Notes: generated by a model from the sequence alone, not told the origin. Counted from the stretch's first letter, positions 24,928 through 34,494 are shown. The stretch: DNA of 64,000 nucleotides from Nonomuraea fuscirosea (GCF_003001935.1 NZ_PVNG01000018.1:217045-281044), one strand, 5' to 3'. Made by a program: numbers and translations.

Positions 24928-26558
24928 GCGCCCACCAGCTTGCGGACCCGGTCGGCTCCCACCGCCATGAGCAGCGTCGGCAGCCGGGGGCCGGTGTCGC
25001 GGCCGACGAGGAGCCGGTAGAGCAGGGCGAAGAAGGCCCGCTGCGCCGTCTTCAGCTCCGGGGTGGCCTTGGTGTCGGCGGGCAGCCCGGCCTGGAGCTT
25101 GGGCACGCCGTACACCAGCGCCGTCAGCCCTTCCAGCGTCCAGTCGTCGAGGCCGTCGGCGAGCAGCCGCAGGCCCTCGCGCTCGCCGGGCCCGAGCGAG
25201 TCGAGCAGCTCCTGGTCGGGCGACTCGCGTACGCGGGTGCGCTGGTCGGCGGGCACGTGATCGTCCACCCAGCGCTGCGCGCGGTCGAGGCGGGGCCGGG
25301 CCGCCTCCAGCGTCTCGACGCCGTCGAGATCGCTCAGGATGCGCAGCGTCTGCTCGGCGTGGCCGGTCGTGATGTCGGCCACGGAGGCGAGCGTGCGGTA
25401 GGACACCGGGTGCGGGGTGGCGGGCAGCGGGCCGGCGGCGGTGCGCACCGCCCGGTTGTGGGCGGCCAGCTCGGCCGGCTGCGCCTGTCCGGCGGCGACT
25501 TTGCGGCCCAGGGCGTCCCACTCGTCGTAGAGCCGCTGGATCTCGTGGTCGAAGGCGATCTTGAAGGACTGGGCGGGCTTGCGGCGGGCGTACAGCCAGC
25601 GCAGCACCGGCGCCTCCATGATGGCCAGCGCGTCGGACGGGGTCGGCACGTCGCCCTTGGAGCTGCTCATCTTGGCCATGCCGGTGATGCCGACGAACGC
25701 GTACATGGGGCCGATCGGCTGCTGACCGCCGAACACCTCGCCGACGATCTGGCCGCCGACGATCCAGGCCGAGCCGGGCGAGTGGTGATCGACCCCGGAC
25801 GGCTCGAAGATCACGCCCTCGTGGGCCCAGCGCATCGGCCAGTCGACCTTCCACACCAGCTTCCCGCGGTCGTGCTCGGCCAGGCGCACGGTCTCGCCGA
25901 AGCCGCACCGGCAGGTGTAGGCCAGCTCGGTCGTCTCATCGTCGTAGGCGGTGACCGTGGTCAGGTCACGCTCGCACAGGTCGCAGTAGGGCTTGTACGG
26001 GAAGTAGTCCTCGACCGGCTCGGAAGCCTGCCGGGAGCCCTGCTGGGAGCCCTGCTTGGTGCGGTAGCGGGACAGCACGGCGTCGATCCTGGCCCGCTCG
26101 CGCACCGCGGTCAGGATCTGCTCCCGGTAGGCGCCCGACGTGTACTGCTGGGTCTGGCTGATGCCGCGGACCTCGACGCCCAGCTCCGCCAGCGCGGCGG
26201 TCATCGGGGACTTGAAGTGCTCGGCCCAGTTGGCGTACGAGCTGCCGGGAGGGGCGGGCACCGAGGTCAGCGGCTTGCCGATGTGCTCGGCCCACGACGG
26301 GTCGATGCCCGCCGGCACCCGGCGGAAGCGGTCGTAGTCGTCCCACGACAGCAGGTGGACGCACTCGCGTCCGCGCCGCCTGATCTCGTCGGCGACCAGG
26401 TGAGGCGTCATGACCTCGCGCAGGTTGCCCAGGTGGATCGGGCCGGACGGGCTCAGCCCGGAGGCGCAGACGATCGGCTTGCCCGGGGCGCGGCGATCGG
26501 CCTCGGCGATCACGTCGTCGGCGAACCTGGAGACCCAGTCGGTCTCGGCACTGTCCAT
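24924..26558 (-). CDS. lysS: Class I lysyl-tRNA synthetase
   Basis: 544 aa. The HIGH-like PSGPIHLGN at ~38-46 and KMSSSKGD near 263 mark a class I aminoacyl-tRNA synthetase; the four Cys (CDLC, CRCG) fit the archaeal-type LysRS. It charges tRNA-Lys with lysine. Many actinomycetes carry this form alongside or instead of the class II enzyme. A small insertion GSQQGSRQAS (~residue 176) looks like a local slippage. Start ATG 26558 lacks an SD and may be leaderless. Confidence 0.9.
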   Translation of the reverse strand: MDSAETDWVSRFADDVIAEADRRAPGKPIVCASGLSPSGPIHLGNLREVMTPHLVADEIRRRGRECVHLLSWDDYDRFRRVPAGIDPSWAEHIGKPLTSVPAPPGSSYANWAEHFKSPMTAALAELGVEVRGISQTQQYTSGAYREQILTAVRERARIDAVLSRYRTKQGSQQGSRQASEPVEDYFPYKPYCDLCERDLTTVTAYDDETTELAYTCRCGFGETVRLAEHDRGKLVWKVDWPMRWAHEGVIFEPSGVDHHSPGSAWIVGGQIVGEVFGGQQPIGPMYAFVGITGMAKMSSSKGDVPTPSDALAIMEAPVLRWLYARRKPAQSFKIAFDHEIQRLYDEWDALGRKVAAGQAQPAELAAHNRAVRTAAGPLPATPHPVSYRTLASVADITTGHAEQTLRILSDLDGVETLEAARPRLDRAQRWVDDHVPADQRTRVRESPDQELLDSLGPGEREGLRLLADGLDDWTLEGLTALVYGVPKLQAGLPADTKATPELKTAQRAFFALLYRLLVGRDTGPRLPTLLMAVGADRVRKLVGA

Positions 26559-26604
26559 CGCGCCATTCTTGCGGTTCCGCCGAGCACAAGCCAACGCGTT
26601 GGGG

Positions 26605-27954
26605 TCAGGCGGCGCGGGTGCGGTTCTGCCGGCCGAGGGCGGCCAGGACGGCGGGCGGGTCGATGACGCCGTACCCGTAGTCGTGGTCGAAGCCGACCGT
26701 GCTGCGGTCGTCGGCCGTGCGGTGCAGCAGCGTGCGCAGCTGCGAGGGCGACAGCTCGGCCGCGGACCTGCGCGTGCGCACGGCCGCGACCACCCCGGCG
26801 GCGACGGGGCAGGAGGCGGAGGTGCCGGTGTCGGCGTCCCCGACGGCCCGCGAGCCGGCGAAGTGCGTGTACGCGCACAGGTCGGGCTTGCGGTCCGACA
26901 GCCGCCCCGGTCCCTGCGAGGAGTAGCCGACGCGCTCGCCCCGCGTGTCGACGCCGCCGACCGACAGCACGCGCGGGTGGGAGTTGGCGCCCACGATCGT
27001 CCGGCCGGTGTAGCCGCAGCGGCCGTCGGGGCAGTCGCCGCCGCAGTTGCCCGCCGAGAACAGGATGTCGGCCCCCTCGCTCTCCAGGCTGCCGACGATC
27101 ACGTTGAACGGGTGCGCCGGGTTGTCGGAGTAGTTGCCCGGATGACCGGGCGGGAAGTCCATGTCCGGCGAGAACAGCCCCCAGCTGTTGCTGACGACCA
27201 GCGACCTGGACTCGGCGGGCATCGCCCTGATGACGGAGCCGAGATGGGCGTAGGCCGCGACGGCGTCGGACAGCAGGCCGTCGACCCCGGCCCCCGGCTG
27301 CCTGCTGAGCAGGACCGGAATGTCGAGCAGCGTGGCCTTGGGCGCGGCGAGCAGCACGTCGAAGGCGCACATCGAGCCGTGGGAGACCGGGTAACGGCCC
27401 GGGGTCCTGCCCACTCCCGGCGGGCTCCAGCTCCGGCCGGCGTCCACGGCCACGTCGTGGCCGATGCGCGTCGCGACGTGGTCGGCGTTGACGCCGGTGT
27501 CGACGACCGCGACGCACACGCCTTCGCCGTCATGGCCGGCCGCCCACAGCTCGGGCGCGTGCAGCAGCCGCCTGACCTCTTCCCAGTCGCCGACGGGGCC
27601 GTCGCCGCCGCAGGCCGGGTGCGGGTGGATGGCGGGGTCGGCGAAGATGCCGGCGACCTCACGTACGGAGGAGGACAGCAGCACGGACCGCGTGGACAGC
27701 TCGTCGTCGGGGATCTCGCCGCGCACGAGCACGGAGGCGTCCTCGGGCGCGTGCGAGAACCCCACCCGCTGGTGCAGCGACAGCGGGGCGCCGTGGGCGG
27801 AGACGGGCCGCGGCACCGGCACCGGCGGGTACGCGTCGTCGAGCAGGACGCCGGGCAGATCGGTGACGACGTCGGCCACCGCACTGCGGACGCCTGGATC
27901 GAGCACGGACGCCACGACGTCGGGAGCCGGGCGGAGCTGGATGAGTACGCGCAT
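26605..27954 (-). CDS. Intracellular S8 subtilisin-like protease
   Basis: 449 aa with no signal peptide. The catalytic triad is complete: Asp in CVAVVDTGVN, His in YPVSHGSMCAF, Asn oxyanion in FSAGNCGG and Ser in DTGTSASCPVAAG. An N-terminal ~130 residues precede the protease domain and have no recognised fold. AGGGGGATCC gives a strong RBS for ATG 27954. Likely function is peptide cleavage inside the cell; target unknown. Confidence 0.85.
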   Translation of the reverse strand: MRVLIQLRPAPDVVASVLDPGVRSAVADVVTDLPGVLLDDAYPPVPVPRPVSAHGAPLSLHQRVGFSHAPEDASVLVRGEIPDDELSTRSVLLSSSVREVAGIFADPAIHPHPACGGDGPVGDWEEVRRLLHAPELWAAGHDGEGVCVAVVDTGVNADHVATRIGHDVAVDAGRSWSPPGVGRTPGRYPVSHGSMCAFDVLLAAPKATLLDIPVLLSRQPGAGVDGLLSDAVAAYAHLGSVIRAMPAESRSLVVSNSWGLFSPDMDFPPGHPGNYSDNPAHPFNVIVGSLESEGADILFSAGNCGGDCPDGRCGYTGRTIVGANSHPRVLSVGGVDTRGERVGYSSQGPGRLSDRKPDLCAYTHFAGSRAVGDADTGTSASCPVAAGVVAAVRTRRSAAELSPSQLRTLLHRTADDRSTVGFDHDYGYGVIDPPAVLAALGRQNRTRAA

Positions 27955-28056
27955 GGATCCCCCTGGGGAAAGCTGTTACCGAATGATTACTCAATGTAGT
28001 AATGCCCGGTCGTCCCATGGGGGATTCCTAGGTGAAACGGGTATGTGACTTTCCGT

Positions 28057-28090
28057 CGGCTGGGCGGAGGAGGTCCCCGCCGCCCAGCCG
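28057..28090. terminator. Hairpin terminator of the xylA operon
   Basis: CGGCTGGGCGG and CCGCCCAGCCG form an 11-bp stem with a 12-nt loop, starting 10 bp beyond the oxidoreductase stop codon on the minus strand. It separates that operon from the subtilase gene. Confidence 0.65.
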
Positions 28091-28099
28091 GCGACAGCG

Positions 28100-29203
28100 T
28101 CAGGTCAGTGTGGCCGCGTGCGGGTCCCAGTCCGCCGGCAGCGGCTCGGGCGCGGTGACGGAGGAGGAGATCGCGCGAAACTCCGACCGCTCGCCCGACT
28201 CCGTGATGGCCGACATGAGCTCCAGCACGTGGTGGGCCAGCTCGCCCGACGCGCGGTGCGGCGTGCCCGCCCTGATCGACCTGGCCAGGTCGAGCACGCC
28301 GATGCCGCGCCCGGCCGTGGTCCCGGTCACCGGCAGCTCCCGCCAGTCCGCGTCGTTCGGCCCGCGGACCAGCAGCGGCCCTTCGAACGTGTTGGGGTCG
28401 GGCAGCGACAGGGCGCCCTCGCTGCCGATGATCTCGATCATGCGGCGGTTGACGGCCGAGTCGAAGCTGAACGTGGCCGCCGCCGTCGCCGTGCCGGGGA
28501 AGTCCAGCAGGGCGTTGACATGGGTGGGCACGTCGACGGGGAAGAGCGTGCCCGCCTTGGGCCCCGATCCGACGCTGCGCTGGTCGCGGGCCCTGCGCGT
28601 GCCGGCCGCCACCCGCGCGACGGGGCCGAGCAGCGACACCAGGGCGGTCAGGTAGTACGGGCCCAGGTCGAACAGCGGGCCGGCCCCCGGCTGGTAGAAG
28701 AACTCCGGGTTCGGATGCCAGGACTCGGGCCCCATGCTCTGCGTGGCGGCCGTGACCGCCACCGGCGTGCCGATGAGGCCGGAGCGCAGGGCGTGCAGGG
28801 CCGACTGCAGCCCGGCGCCGAGGAAGGTGTCGGGGGCGCCGCCCACCCGAAGGCCACGGTCGGCGGCCTCGGCCATCACCTTGCCCGCCTCGTCCATGTT
28901 CATGGCCAGGGGCTTCTCGCCGTACACGTGCTTGCCGGAGCGCAGGCTCTCCAGCGCGACGGCCGCGTGCGCGGAGGGGACGGTGAGGTTGACCACGATC
29001 TCGACCTCGGCCAGCGAGAGCACCGCGCCGAGGGTGCCCGACACCGGTACGTCGTGCTCCCTGGCCACGGTGGCGGCCCGGTCGGTGTCGAGGTCCGCGA
29101 CGGCGACCACGCGCACGTCGGGGAAGGAGTTGAGGTTACGGAGGTACTGGCCGCTGATGACTCCGGCGCCGACCAGTGCGACGCCGACCGGGCCGTTGCT
29201 CAA
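28100..29203 (-). CDS. Gfo/Idh/MocA family oxidoreductase
   Basis: 367 aa. The N-terminal GAGVISGQYLRNL binds NAD(P); YGEKPLAMNMDEA has the conserved EKP of this family, and GGAPDTFLG and FDLGPYYLTAL carry the substrate-side motif. It oxidises or reduces sugar derivatives; the exact one is unknown. A TTG start (29203) overlaps the stop of the isomerase as TTGA and follows GGAG 5 bp upstream. Third gene of a sugar operon. Confidence 0.85.
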   Translation of the reverse strand: MSNGPVGVALVGAGVISGQYLRNLNSFPDVRVVAVADLDTDRAATVAREHDVPVSGTLGAVLSLAEVEIVVNLTVPSAHAAVALESLRSGKHVYGEKPLAMNMDEAGKVMAEAADRGLRVGGAPDTFLGAGLQSALHALRSGLIGTPVAVTAATQSMGPESWHPNPEFFYQPGAGPLFDLGPYYLTALVSLLGPVARVAAGTRRARDQRSVGSGPKAGTLFPVDVPTHVNALLDFPGTATAAATFSFDSAVNRRMIEIIGSEGALSLPDPNTFEGPLLVRGPNDADWRELPVTGTTAGRGIGVLDLARSIRAGTPHRASGELAHHVLELMSAITESGERSEFRAISSSVTAPEPLPADWDPHAATLT

Positions 29204-29943
29204 GAGCGCTCCAAGGAGGTGAGGTGGGCGTGGCTGTCCGCGAGCGCGGTGAAGACGTCGGTCGCGCACTTGTCGAGCTCGACGACGCGCCAGGCGTCCG
29301 GCGCGGCGGCGAGGATCTCGGGCACGGGCATGACGCCCGCGCCCACCGCGGTGTGGGGCTCGCCCTTGACGACGGGGCCGTCCTTGACGTGCAGGGCCTC
29401 CACCCGGCCCGCGAGGCGGCCGAGCAGGGCGGGCACGTCGGCGCCGCCCACCGCCGCCCAGTAGGTGTCGATCTCCAGGAACACCTCGGGCGCCAGCAGG
29501 TCGGCCAGCACCTCGATGGCGTGCCGGCCCTCCACCCGGGGTTCGAGCTCCCACCAGTGGTTGTGGTAGCCGATCCGCATCCCGGCGCCCGCCGCCTGCT
29601 CGGCCAGGCCGTTGAGCAGGTCGGCGGCGCGCTGGATGCCGTCGCGGGTGGTGAACTGCTCGGGCGCGATGCCGGCCGGGACGATCACCTGGTCGGTCCC
29701 GAGCGTGGCGACCGCGTCGAAGACCTCGGCCGGCTCCCTGCTGAGCAGCGCGCCCGCGTGCGTACCGGACACGCTGAGCCCCAGGTCGTCGGCGACCTGG
29801 CGGAAGCCCTTCGGGTCGTTCAACGGGTCGTAGGGCTCGACGGCCCGGTATCCGATCTCCGCGATCCGCCTCAGCACGGCATCACGGTCGGCGGCCAGCG
29901 GTTCCCTGACGGTGTAGAGCTGGACACTGATCGGTCGAGTCAT
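29200..29943 (-). CDS. Sugar phosphate isomerase/epimerase (TIM barrel)
   Basis: 247 aa. Features of the xylose-isomerase-like TIM barrel: SVQLYTVRE at the start, YHNHWWELE and FLEIDTYWAAVGG with metal-binding His/Glu/Asp. Such proteins isomerise or epimerise keto sugars. Its ATG overlaps the xylA stop as ATGA, so the two are translationally coupled. Confidence 0.85.
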   Translation of the reverse strand: MTRPISVQLYTVREPLAADRDAVLRRIAEIGYRAVEPYDPLNDPKGFRQVADDLGLSVSGTHAGALLSREPAEVFDAVATLGTDQVIVPAGIAPEQFTTRDGIQRAADLLNGLAEQAAGAGMRIGYHNHWWELEPRVEGRHAIEVLADLLAPEVFLEIDTYWAAVGGADVPALLGRLAGRVEALHVKDGPVVKGEPHTAVGAGVMPVPEILAAAPDAWRVVELDKCATDVFTALADSHAHLTSLERS

Positions 29944-31091
29944 CCGCGTACCCCCATGAGGTGCTCAAGCGCGAGCTGGTTGAGGTGGGTGAAGTGGAAG
30001 CCGCGGGCGGCGGCCGCCTCGGGGTCGAAGTCGTCCTTGGCCAGGTCCTGCCAGGTCTCGCCCGAGGCGAGCGTGGACTGGGCCAGCTCGTCCACCCGCG
30101 AGGCGCTGATGGCCTGCTGGACCTCGGGGTCGGCGCGGAAGGCGCGCGCCTTCTCCTTCAGGATCAGGTAGGTGCGCATGTTCGCCGCGGCCGAGACCCA
30201 CACGTCCTCGGCGTCCTCGGTGCGCAGCGGCTTGTAGTCGAAGTGGCGGGGGCCGTCGTAGCCGCCGTGTTCCAGCAGGTCCACCAGGAAGAACGCGCTC
30301 TTCAGGTCGCCGTGGCCGAAGATCAGGTCCTGGTCGTACTTGGGCCCGTGCTGGCCGTTGAGGTCGATGTGGAACAGCTTGCCGTGCCACAGCGCCTGGC
30401 CGATGCCGTGCACGAAGTTGAGCCCGGCCATCTGCTCGTGGCCGACCTCCGGGTTGAGGCCCACCATCTCAGGGTGCTCCAGGTCGTTGATCAGCGCCAG
30501 GGCGTGGCCGATCGTGGGCAGCAGGATGTCGCCTCGGGGCTCGTTCGGCTTGGGCTCCAGGGCGAAGCGGATGTCGTAGCCCTTGTCGATGACGTACTGG
30601 CAGAGGAGGTCCAGGCCCTCCTTGTAGCGGTCGAAGGCGGCCTTGACGTCCTTGGCCGCGTCCGACTCCGCGCCCTCGCGCCCGCCCCAGCAGACGTAGG
30701 TGCGCGCGCCGAGCGAGGCGGCCAGGTCGAGGTTGCGCATGACCTTGCGTAGCGCGTAGCGGCGGACGTCGCGGTCGTTGCTGGTGAAGGCGCCGTCCTT
30801 GAAGACGGGGTGGGTGAAGAGGTTCGTGGTGGCCATCGGGACCTTCATGCCGGTCTCGTCGAGGGCCTTCCTGAAGGCGGCGATGGCCTTGTCGCGGTCG
30901 GGCTCGACGGCGAGCAGGTCGTCGTCGTGGAAGGTGACGCCGTACGCGCCGAGCTCGGCCAGGCGGTGCACGCTCTCGACCGGGTCGAGCGCCGGGCGGG
31001 AGGCGTCGCCGAACGGGTCGCGGGCCTGCCAGCCGACCGTCCAGAGGCCGAAGGTGAAGCGGTCGTCCGGGGTGGGAGTGTATGCGGGCAT
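29940..31091 (-). CDS. xylA: Xylose isomerase
   Basis: 383 aa, interconverts D-xylose and D-xylulose (and glucose/fructose). Family motifs include TFHDDDL (catalytic His near residue 53), EPKPNEP, VGLNPEVGHE and HIDLNGQ, which hold the two divalent metal sites. Length and sequence match the Streptomyces-type enzyme. GAGG lies ~8 bp before ATG 31091. It leads a three-gene operon divergent from a ROK regulator, the usual xyl arrangement, though no xylulokinase is present here. Confidence 0.94.
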   Translation of the reverse strand: MPAYTPTPDDRFTFGLWTVGWQARDPFGDASRPALDPVESVHRLAELGAYGVTFHDDDLLAVEPDRDKAIAAFRKALDETGMKVPMATTNLFTHPVFKDGAFTSNDRDVRRYALRKVMRNLDLAASLGARTYVCWGGREGAESDAAKDVKAAFDRYKEGLDLLCQYVIDKGYDIRFALEPKPNEPRGDILLPTIGHALALINDLEHPEMVGLNPEVGHEQMAGLNFVHGIGQALWHGKLFHIDLNGQHGPKYDQDLIFGHGDLKSAFFLVDLLEHGGYDGPRHFDYKPLRTEDAEDVWVSAAANMRTYLILKEKARAFRADPEVQQAISASRVDELAQSTLASGETWQDLAKDDFDPEAAAARGFHFTHLNQLALEHLMGVRG

Positions 31092-31114
31092 TTGTTGGGC
31101 CTCTTCCTTTAGTC

Positions 31115-31132
31115 CATAATCTGTACATAATC
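31115..31132. promoter_or_regulatory. xylA / ROK intergenic control region with CATAATC direct repeat
   Basis: CATAATC occurs at 31115-31121 and 31126-31132, a period of 11 bp (one helical turn), in the 58-bp divergent gap. Both copies resemble -10 hexamers for the regulator gene and reversed they give GATTATG on the xylA side. This is the natural site for ROK-repressor binding, by inference. Confidence 0.5.
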
Positions 31133-31149
31133 CTGAGGAGGTGAGTGGG

Positions 31150-32373
31150 GTGTCGTCAAGAGGGGTCCGGCATGATTCCATGCGCGCCCGTAACCTGGCC
31201 GTAGTCCTCGCGACCATTCACCGATCAGGACCTCACACCCGCGCGGAGCTGGCTGAGCGGACCGGGCTGACCAAGACGACCGTGTCCAGCCTGGTCGCCG
31301 ACCTGATCGAGGCCGGGGTGGTGAGCGAGAGCGGCGCCGTGCAGAAGGGCGAGCGGGGCAGGCCGGGCGTGGCGGTGAGCCTCAGCGGGCGTCGCGTGGC
31401 CGCGCTGGGGCTGGAGATCAACATCGACTATCTGGCCGCGTGCGTGGTCGACCTCACCCGTACCGTACGGCTGCGGCGCACGCGTCCGGCCGACAACCGC
31501 AACTCCGACCCCGCCGCGATCCTCGACGGGCTGCGCGTCCTGGCGAAGGAGATCACGGCCGAGGCGGAGGCGGGCGGGCTGCGGGTGATCGGGGCCGCGC
31601 TGGCCGTGCCCGGCACGGTCGAGGGCGAGGTGCTGCGCAGCGCGCCCCACCTCGGGTGGCGTGACGTGCGCGTGCCCGATCTGGTGGACCTGCCCTTCGA
31701 GATCGACAACGAGGCCAACCTGGCGGCGCTGGGTGAGCTGTGGTTCGGGTCGCGGGAGAGCGACTTTCTGTACGTGTCGGGCGAGATCGGCATCGGTGCT
31801 GGTCTGGTGGTCGACGGGGCCGTGTTCAGGGGTACGTACGGGCTGGCGGGGGAGCTCGGGCACGTGGTCGTCGTGCCGGACGGGCCTGCTTGCCGGTGCG
31901 GGGGGCGGGGTTGCCTGGAGGTGTACGCCGGCCAGGACACCCTGCTGGGCGCGCTCGGGTCGGCCGGGTCGGCCGGGTCGGGCGGTTCGGCTGACGCGGC
32001 CGATCCGGCTGGTGCGGCCGGCTTGGTCGGCTCGACTGGTTCGGTCGGTGAGCTGGTCGCGCGGCTGGAGGCGGGTGATCCCGAGGCCGTGCGGACCTGC
32101 GAGCGGGCCGGGCACGCCCTCGGCGTCGCGCTCACCTCGGCCGTGCACCTGCTGGACCCAGGCCTGATCGTGCTCGGCGGGATCTACGCGCCGCTCTACC
32201 GGTGGCTGGAGGGGCCGGTGTCCGAAGGGCTGGGGGCCAGGCTGGCGCAGATGCGCGGCACGCCGCCCGCCCTCGTCGTCTCCGGAACCGGCCCGGACGC
32301 CGCCGTGCTCGGGGCGGCCGGGTCGGTCATCCAGCGCATCATCGCCGACCCGGCCCAGCTGCTCGGGCTGTGA
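31150..32373 (+). CDS. ROK family transcriptional repressor (XylR-like)
   Basis: 407 aa. An N-terminal winged HTH (TRAELAERTGLTKTTVSSLVADL) is followed by a sugar-kinase-like ROK domain with GIGAGLVVDGAVFRGTYGLAGELGH and the zinc-binding CRCGGRGCLE. About residues 275-305 are a Gly/Ala/Ser-rich repeat insertion. Start GTG 31150 is 7 bp past the GAGGAGGTGA; GTG 31141 is inside the RBS. Divergent xylA suggests it represses the sugar operon until inducer binds. Confidence 0.88.
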   Translation: MSSRGVRHDSMRARNLAVVLATIHRSGPHTRAELAERTGLTKTTVSSLVADLIEAGVVSESGAVQKGERGRPGVAVSLSGRRVAALGLEINIDYLAACVVDLTRTVRLRRTRPADNRNSDPAAILDGLRVLAKEITAEAEAGGLRVIGAALAVPGTVEGEVLRSAPHLGWRDVRVPDLVDLPFEIDNEANLAALGELWFGSRESDFLYVSGEIGIGAGLVVDGAVFRGTYGLAGELGHVVVVPDGPACRCGGRGCLEVYAGQDTLLGALGSAGSAGSGGSADAADPAGAAGLVGSTGSVGELVARLEAGDPEAVRTCERAGHALGVALTSAVHLLDPGLIVLGGIYAPLYRWLEGPVSEGLGARLAQMRGTPPALVVSGTGPDAAVLGAAGSVIQRIIADPAQLLGL

Positions 32374-32462
32374 GCGCGGACGGCGGGTCGAGGGCAGTGC
32401 GTTGGGGGCTGGTGAGTTGGATCCGGCGGGTGGGGGCCGGTGCGTCGGGTCCGGCGTCCTCT

Positions 32463-33002
32463 TCACCCCTCCCCCGAAAGCCCCACCGGCCCCGCACCAC
32501 CGCTGTCGGGCGGCGCCGCGAGGTCTCTCCGGGCCAGAGGGCGGGGGCGGGCGGCCAGCCGCGTCACGACGTCGGACCGGCCGGCCAGCTCGCGGCGCGC
32601 GCGGTTGGCGAAGGCGAGCCGCGCCGCCTCGATCGAGGCGCGGATGCGTTCCCAGTCCTGCCCCGATGACGCCTGTCCCGCCTCTATCTCGTCCGTCGTG
32701 CGCCAGAAGGTCTCGTCGATCGCCAGCGCCGCCTGGACGAGTCCACTGGGCGCGGTCAGGACGATGGTGGCCAGCGCCTCGTTCCAGGAGACCCAGTCCG
32801 GCCTGTCCTTGCCGCGCTGGTAGCGGTGCAGAGCGATCTGGATGCGGGACGACTCGTTCATGATCAGCAGGCAGGCGTGCGTCAACCGGTCGCGGGACCA
32901 CTGCTGCGCCTGCGCTCGCCGCGTCAGTACGCCGCCGAGCGTGACACCCGCCAGTGAGGCCAGCATTCCGACGACGGCCGGCAGGATCACGCTCAGCTGC
33001 AT
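32463..33002 (-). CDS. Membrane-anchored protein of unknown function
   Basis: 179 aa. An N-terminal TM helix (VILPAVVGMLASLAGVTLGGVLT) precedes a cytoplasmic helical domain containing WSRDRLTHACLLIMNES. No family recognised. It converges with the ROK gene. Confidence 0.6.
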   Translation of the reverse strand: MQLSVILPAVVGMLASLAGVTLGGVLTRRAQAQQWSRDRLTHACLLIMNESSRIQIALHRYQRGKDRPDWVSWNEALATIVLTAPSGLVQAALAIDETFWRTTDEIEAGQASSGQDWERIRASIEAARLAFANRARRELAGRSDVVTRLAARPRPLARRDLAAPPDSGGAGPVGLSGEG

Positions 33003-33071
33003 GCCTCATCAGTCTGCCGGCTGCGGGGCTCCGGAGAAAGAGGTCCGTACCCCGGGACGGGCCGGTCGGGG

Positions 33072-33593
33072 TCAGTGGTCGAGGTCGAGGCCGGCTGGGC
33101 AGGGGGCGGGTTGGAAGGTGCCGTCGGGCTGGCGGAGCTCGCACTGTGCCGGGCCGTCGTCGATCCCCGGCGTGACGTCCGTGACGCCGGAGAACGCCGA
33201 GAAGAAGGCCAGGCCGATGCCGAGCGCGATGACCCCGGCGACGATCCCGCCGTAACCGGCGGCCGTGTCGTGGGCGGGCATGGCGCTGGTCGGGTCCTGC
33301 GGGTCGTAGAGCACCTCGGTCGCGTTGCCGACGCCCAGGTCGGAGGCGGTCGACGCCTCGGTGGTGATCTCCCGCCCGTCGACGGTGGTGAACGTCAGGA
33401 CCGGCCGGTGCGTGGCCTTGAGGCCCTCGCCCCGCCCGGCGAACGTGGTGCGTACGTCACTCACGACGCCCGGCACCCGCAGCGCCCGCTGCGCGAACCG
33501 CTGGAAGCCGACCAGCCCTTTGACCGACATCATGATGGCGACGATGCCGAATGCCACGAACAGGAGCGGAAAGTACTCGAACACGCCTTGCAC
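33072..33593 (-). CDS. DUF3592 membrane protein
   Basis: 173 aa. TM1 (PLLFVAFGIVAIMMSVKGLV) and TM2 (GIVAGVIALGIGLAFFSAF) flank a ~80-residue domain with RVPGVVSDV and VLYDPQDPTSA, typical of DUF3592. Function unknown. GTG 33593 is the family-consistent start. Confidence 0.7.
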   Translation of the reverse strand: MQGVFEYFPLLFVAFGIVAIMMSVKGLVGFQRFAQRALRVPGVVSDVRTTFAGRGEGLKATHRPVLTFTTVDGREITTEASTASDLGVGNATEVLYDPQDPTSAMPAHDTAAGYGGIVAGVIALGIGLAFFSAFSGVTDVTPGIDDGPAQCELRQPDGTFQPAPCPAGLDLDH

Positions 33594-33714
33594 CGCGGAC
33601 CCCCTCGAGTCGTTCTGTTCTCTTAGAGGCTCATGGGGCCACAGAGGTTTGCGTCACCCGCCGACTTTTCCGCCCGTCATACGTGTTGATCAGCGGATAC
33701 GGCCCGCCGCTCGC

Positions 33715-34494
33715 TCAGACGCCGCCGCCTTCACCGTCGCCCACGCCGGCCGCGACACGGCGGCGGCGGGCGCGCTGACGGCAGGTCGGGCCGCAGTAGC
33801 GGGCCGGTCGTCCGGTGGTCCTGGCGCGCAGCCGGACGCCGCACTCCACGCAGTGGCCGCCGCCGGTTTCGTGACGCTGGAGGGCCCGCGGGTCACGAAA
33901 CGCGGAGGGTTCCGTGACGGCCGGGGTGCGCAGTCCGTCCAGCAGCATCCGTACCAGCTGAGTGCCCCGCGCCCGGTCCCGGTGCGCCGCCCGCAGCGCG
34001 GCGGCGCCGACGGTCAGCGCGGTCAGGTCCTCGACCCGCACGTCGGCGCGGATCGCGCCGGCCTGCCTCGCGTCGTGCAGCAGGCGCTCAAGCGCCTCGT
34101 GGAACCGCTGCGCCGCGGCCGCCAGCAGGGCGCGCGGCCAGCTCCGGTCGGCGGTGAGCGCGTCGCAGACGTGCCCCCGGCCGGCCGACTTCTCGATCAC
34201 GTCGAGCAGGAACCCGAACAGCGCGTTCCCCGGCGCGGCGCGGGCGGCCCACTCGCCGGCGGTGGCCACGAGGCCCTGGACCTGTTCGGCGAGCACCGCC
34301 TCGACCAGGATCTCCTTGCTCGGGAAGTGCCGGTAGACGGTCCCCGCGCCGACCCCGGCGCGCTGCGCGATCTGGCCGAGCGACACCTCCAGGCCCTCCT
34401 CGGTGAACACGCGCATCGCGGTGCGCAGCACGATCTCCCGATTCCTGCGGGCGTCGGAACGCCCGGCGACCACCGCGCCCGGTGCTGCTGTCAT
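33715..34494 (-). CDS. TetR-family regulator with C-terminal zinc finger
   Basis: 259 aa. The N-terminal HTH (SLGQIAQRAGVGAGTVYRHFPSKE, ~residues 38-62) is standard TetR. A ligand-binding helical region follows to about 190. The C-terminus adds CVEC...YCGPTCRQRARRRR, a short zinc finger common in actinobacterial proteins but not in TetR regulators; the basic tail could touch DNA. Divergent from the NmrA-like gene with an 83-bp gap, which it probably controls. Confidence 0.83.
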   Translation of the reverse strand: MTAAPGAVVAGRSDARRNREIVLRTAMRVFTEEGLEVSLGQIAQRAGVGAGTVYRHFPSKEILVEAVLAEQVQGLVATAGEWAARAAPGNALFGFLLDVIEKSAGRGHVCDALTADRSWPRALLAAAAQRFHEALERLLHDARQAGAIRADVRVEDLTALTVGAAALRAAHRDRARGTQLVRMLLDGLRTPAVTEPSAFRDPRALQRHETGGGHCVECGVRLRARTTGRPARYCGPTCRQRARRRRVAAGVGDGEGGGV

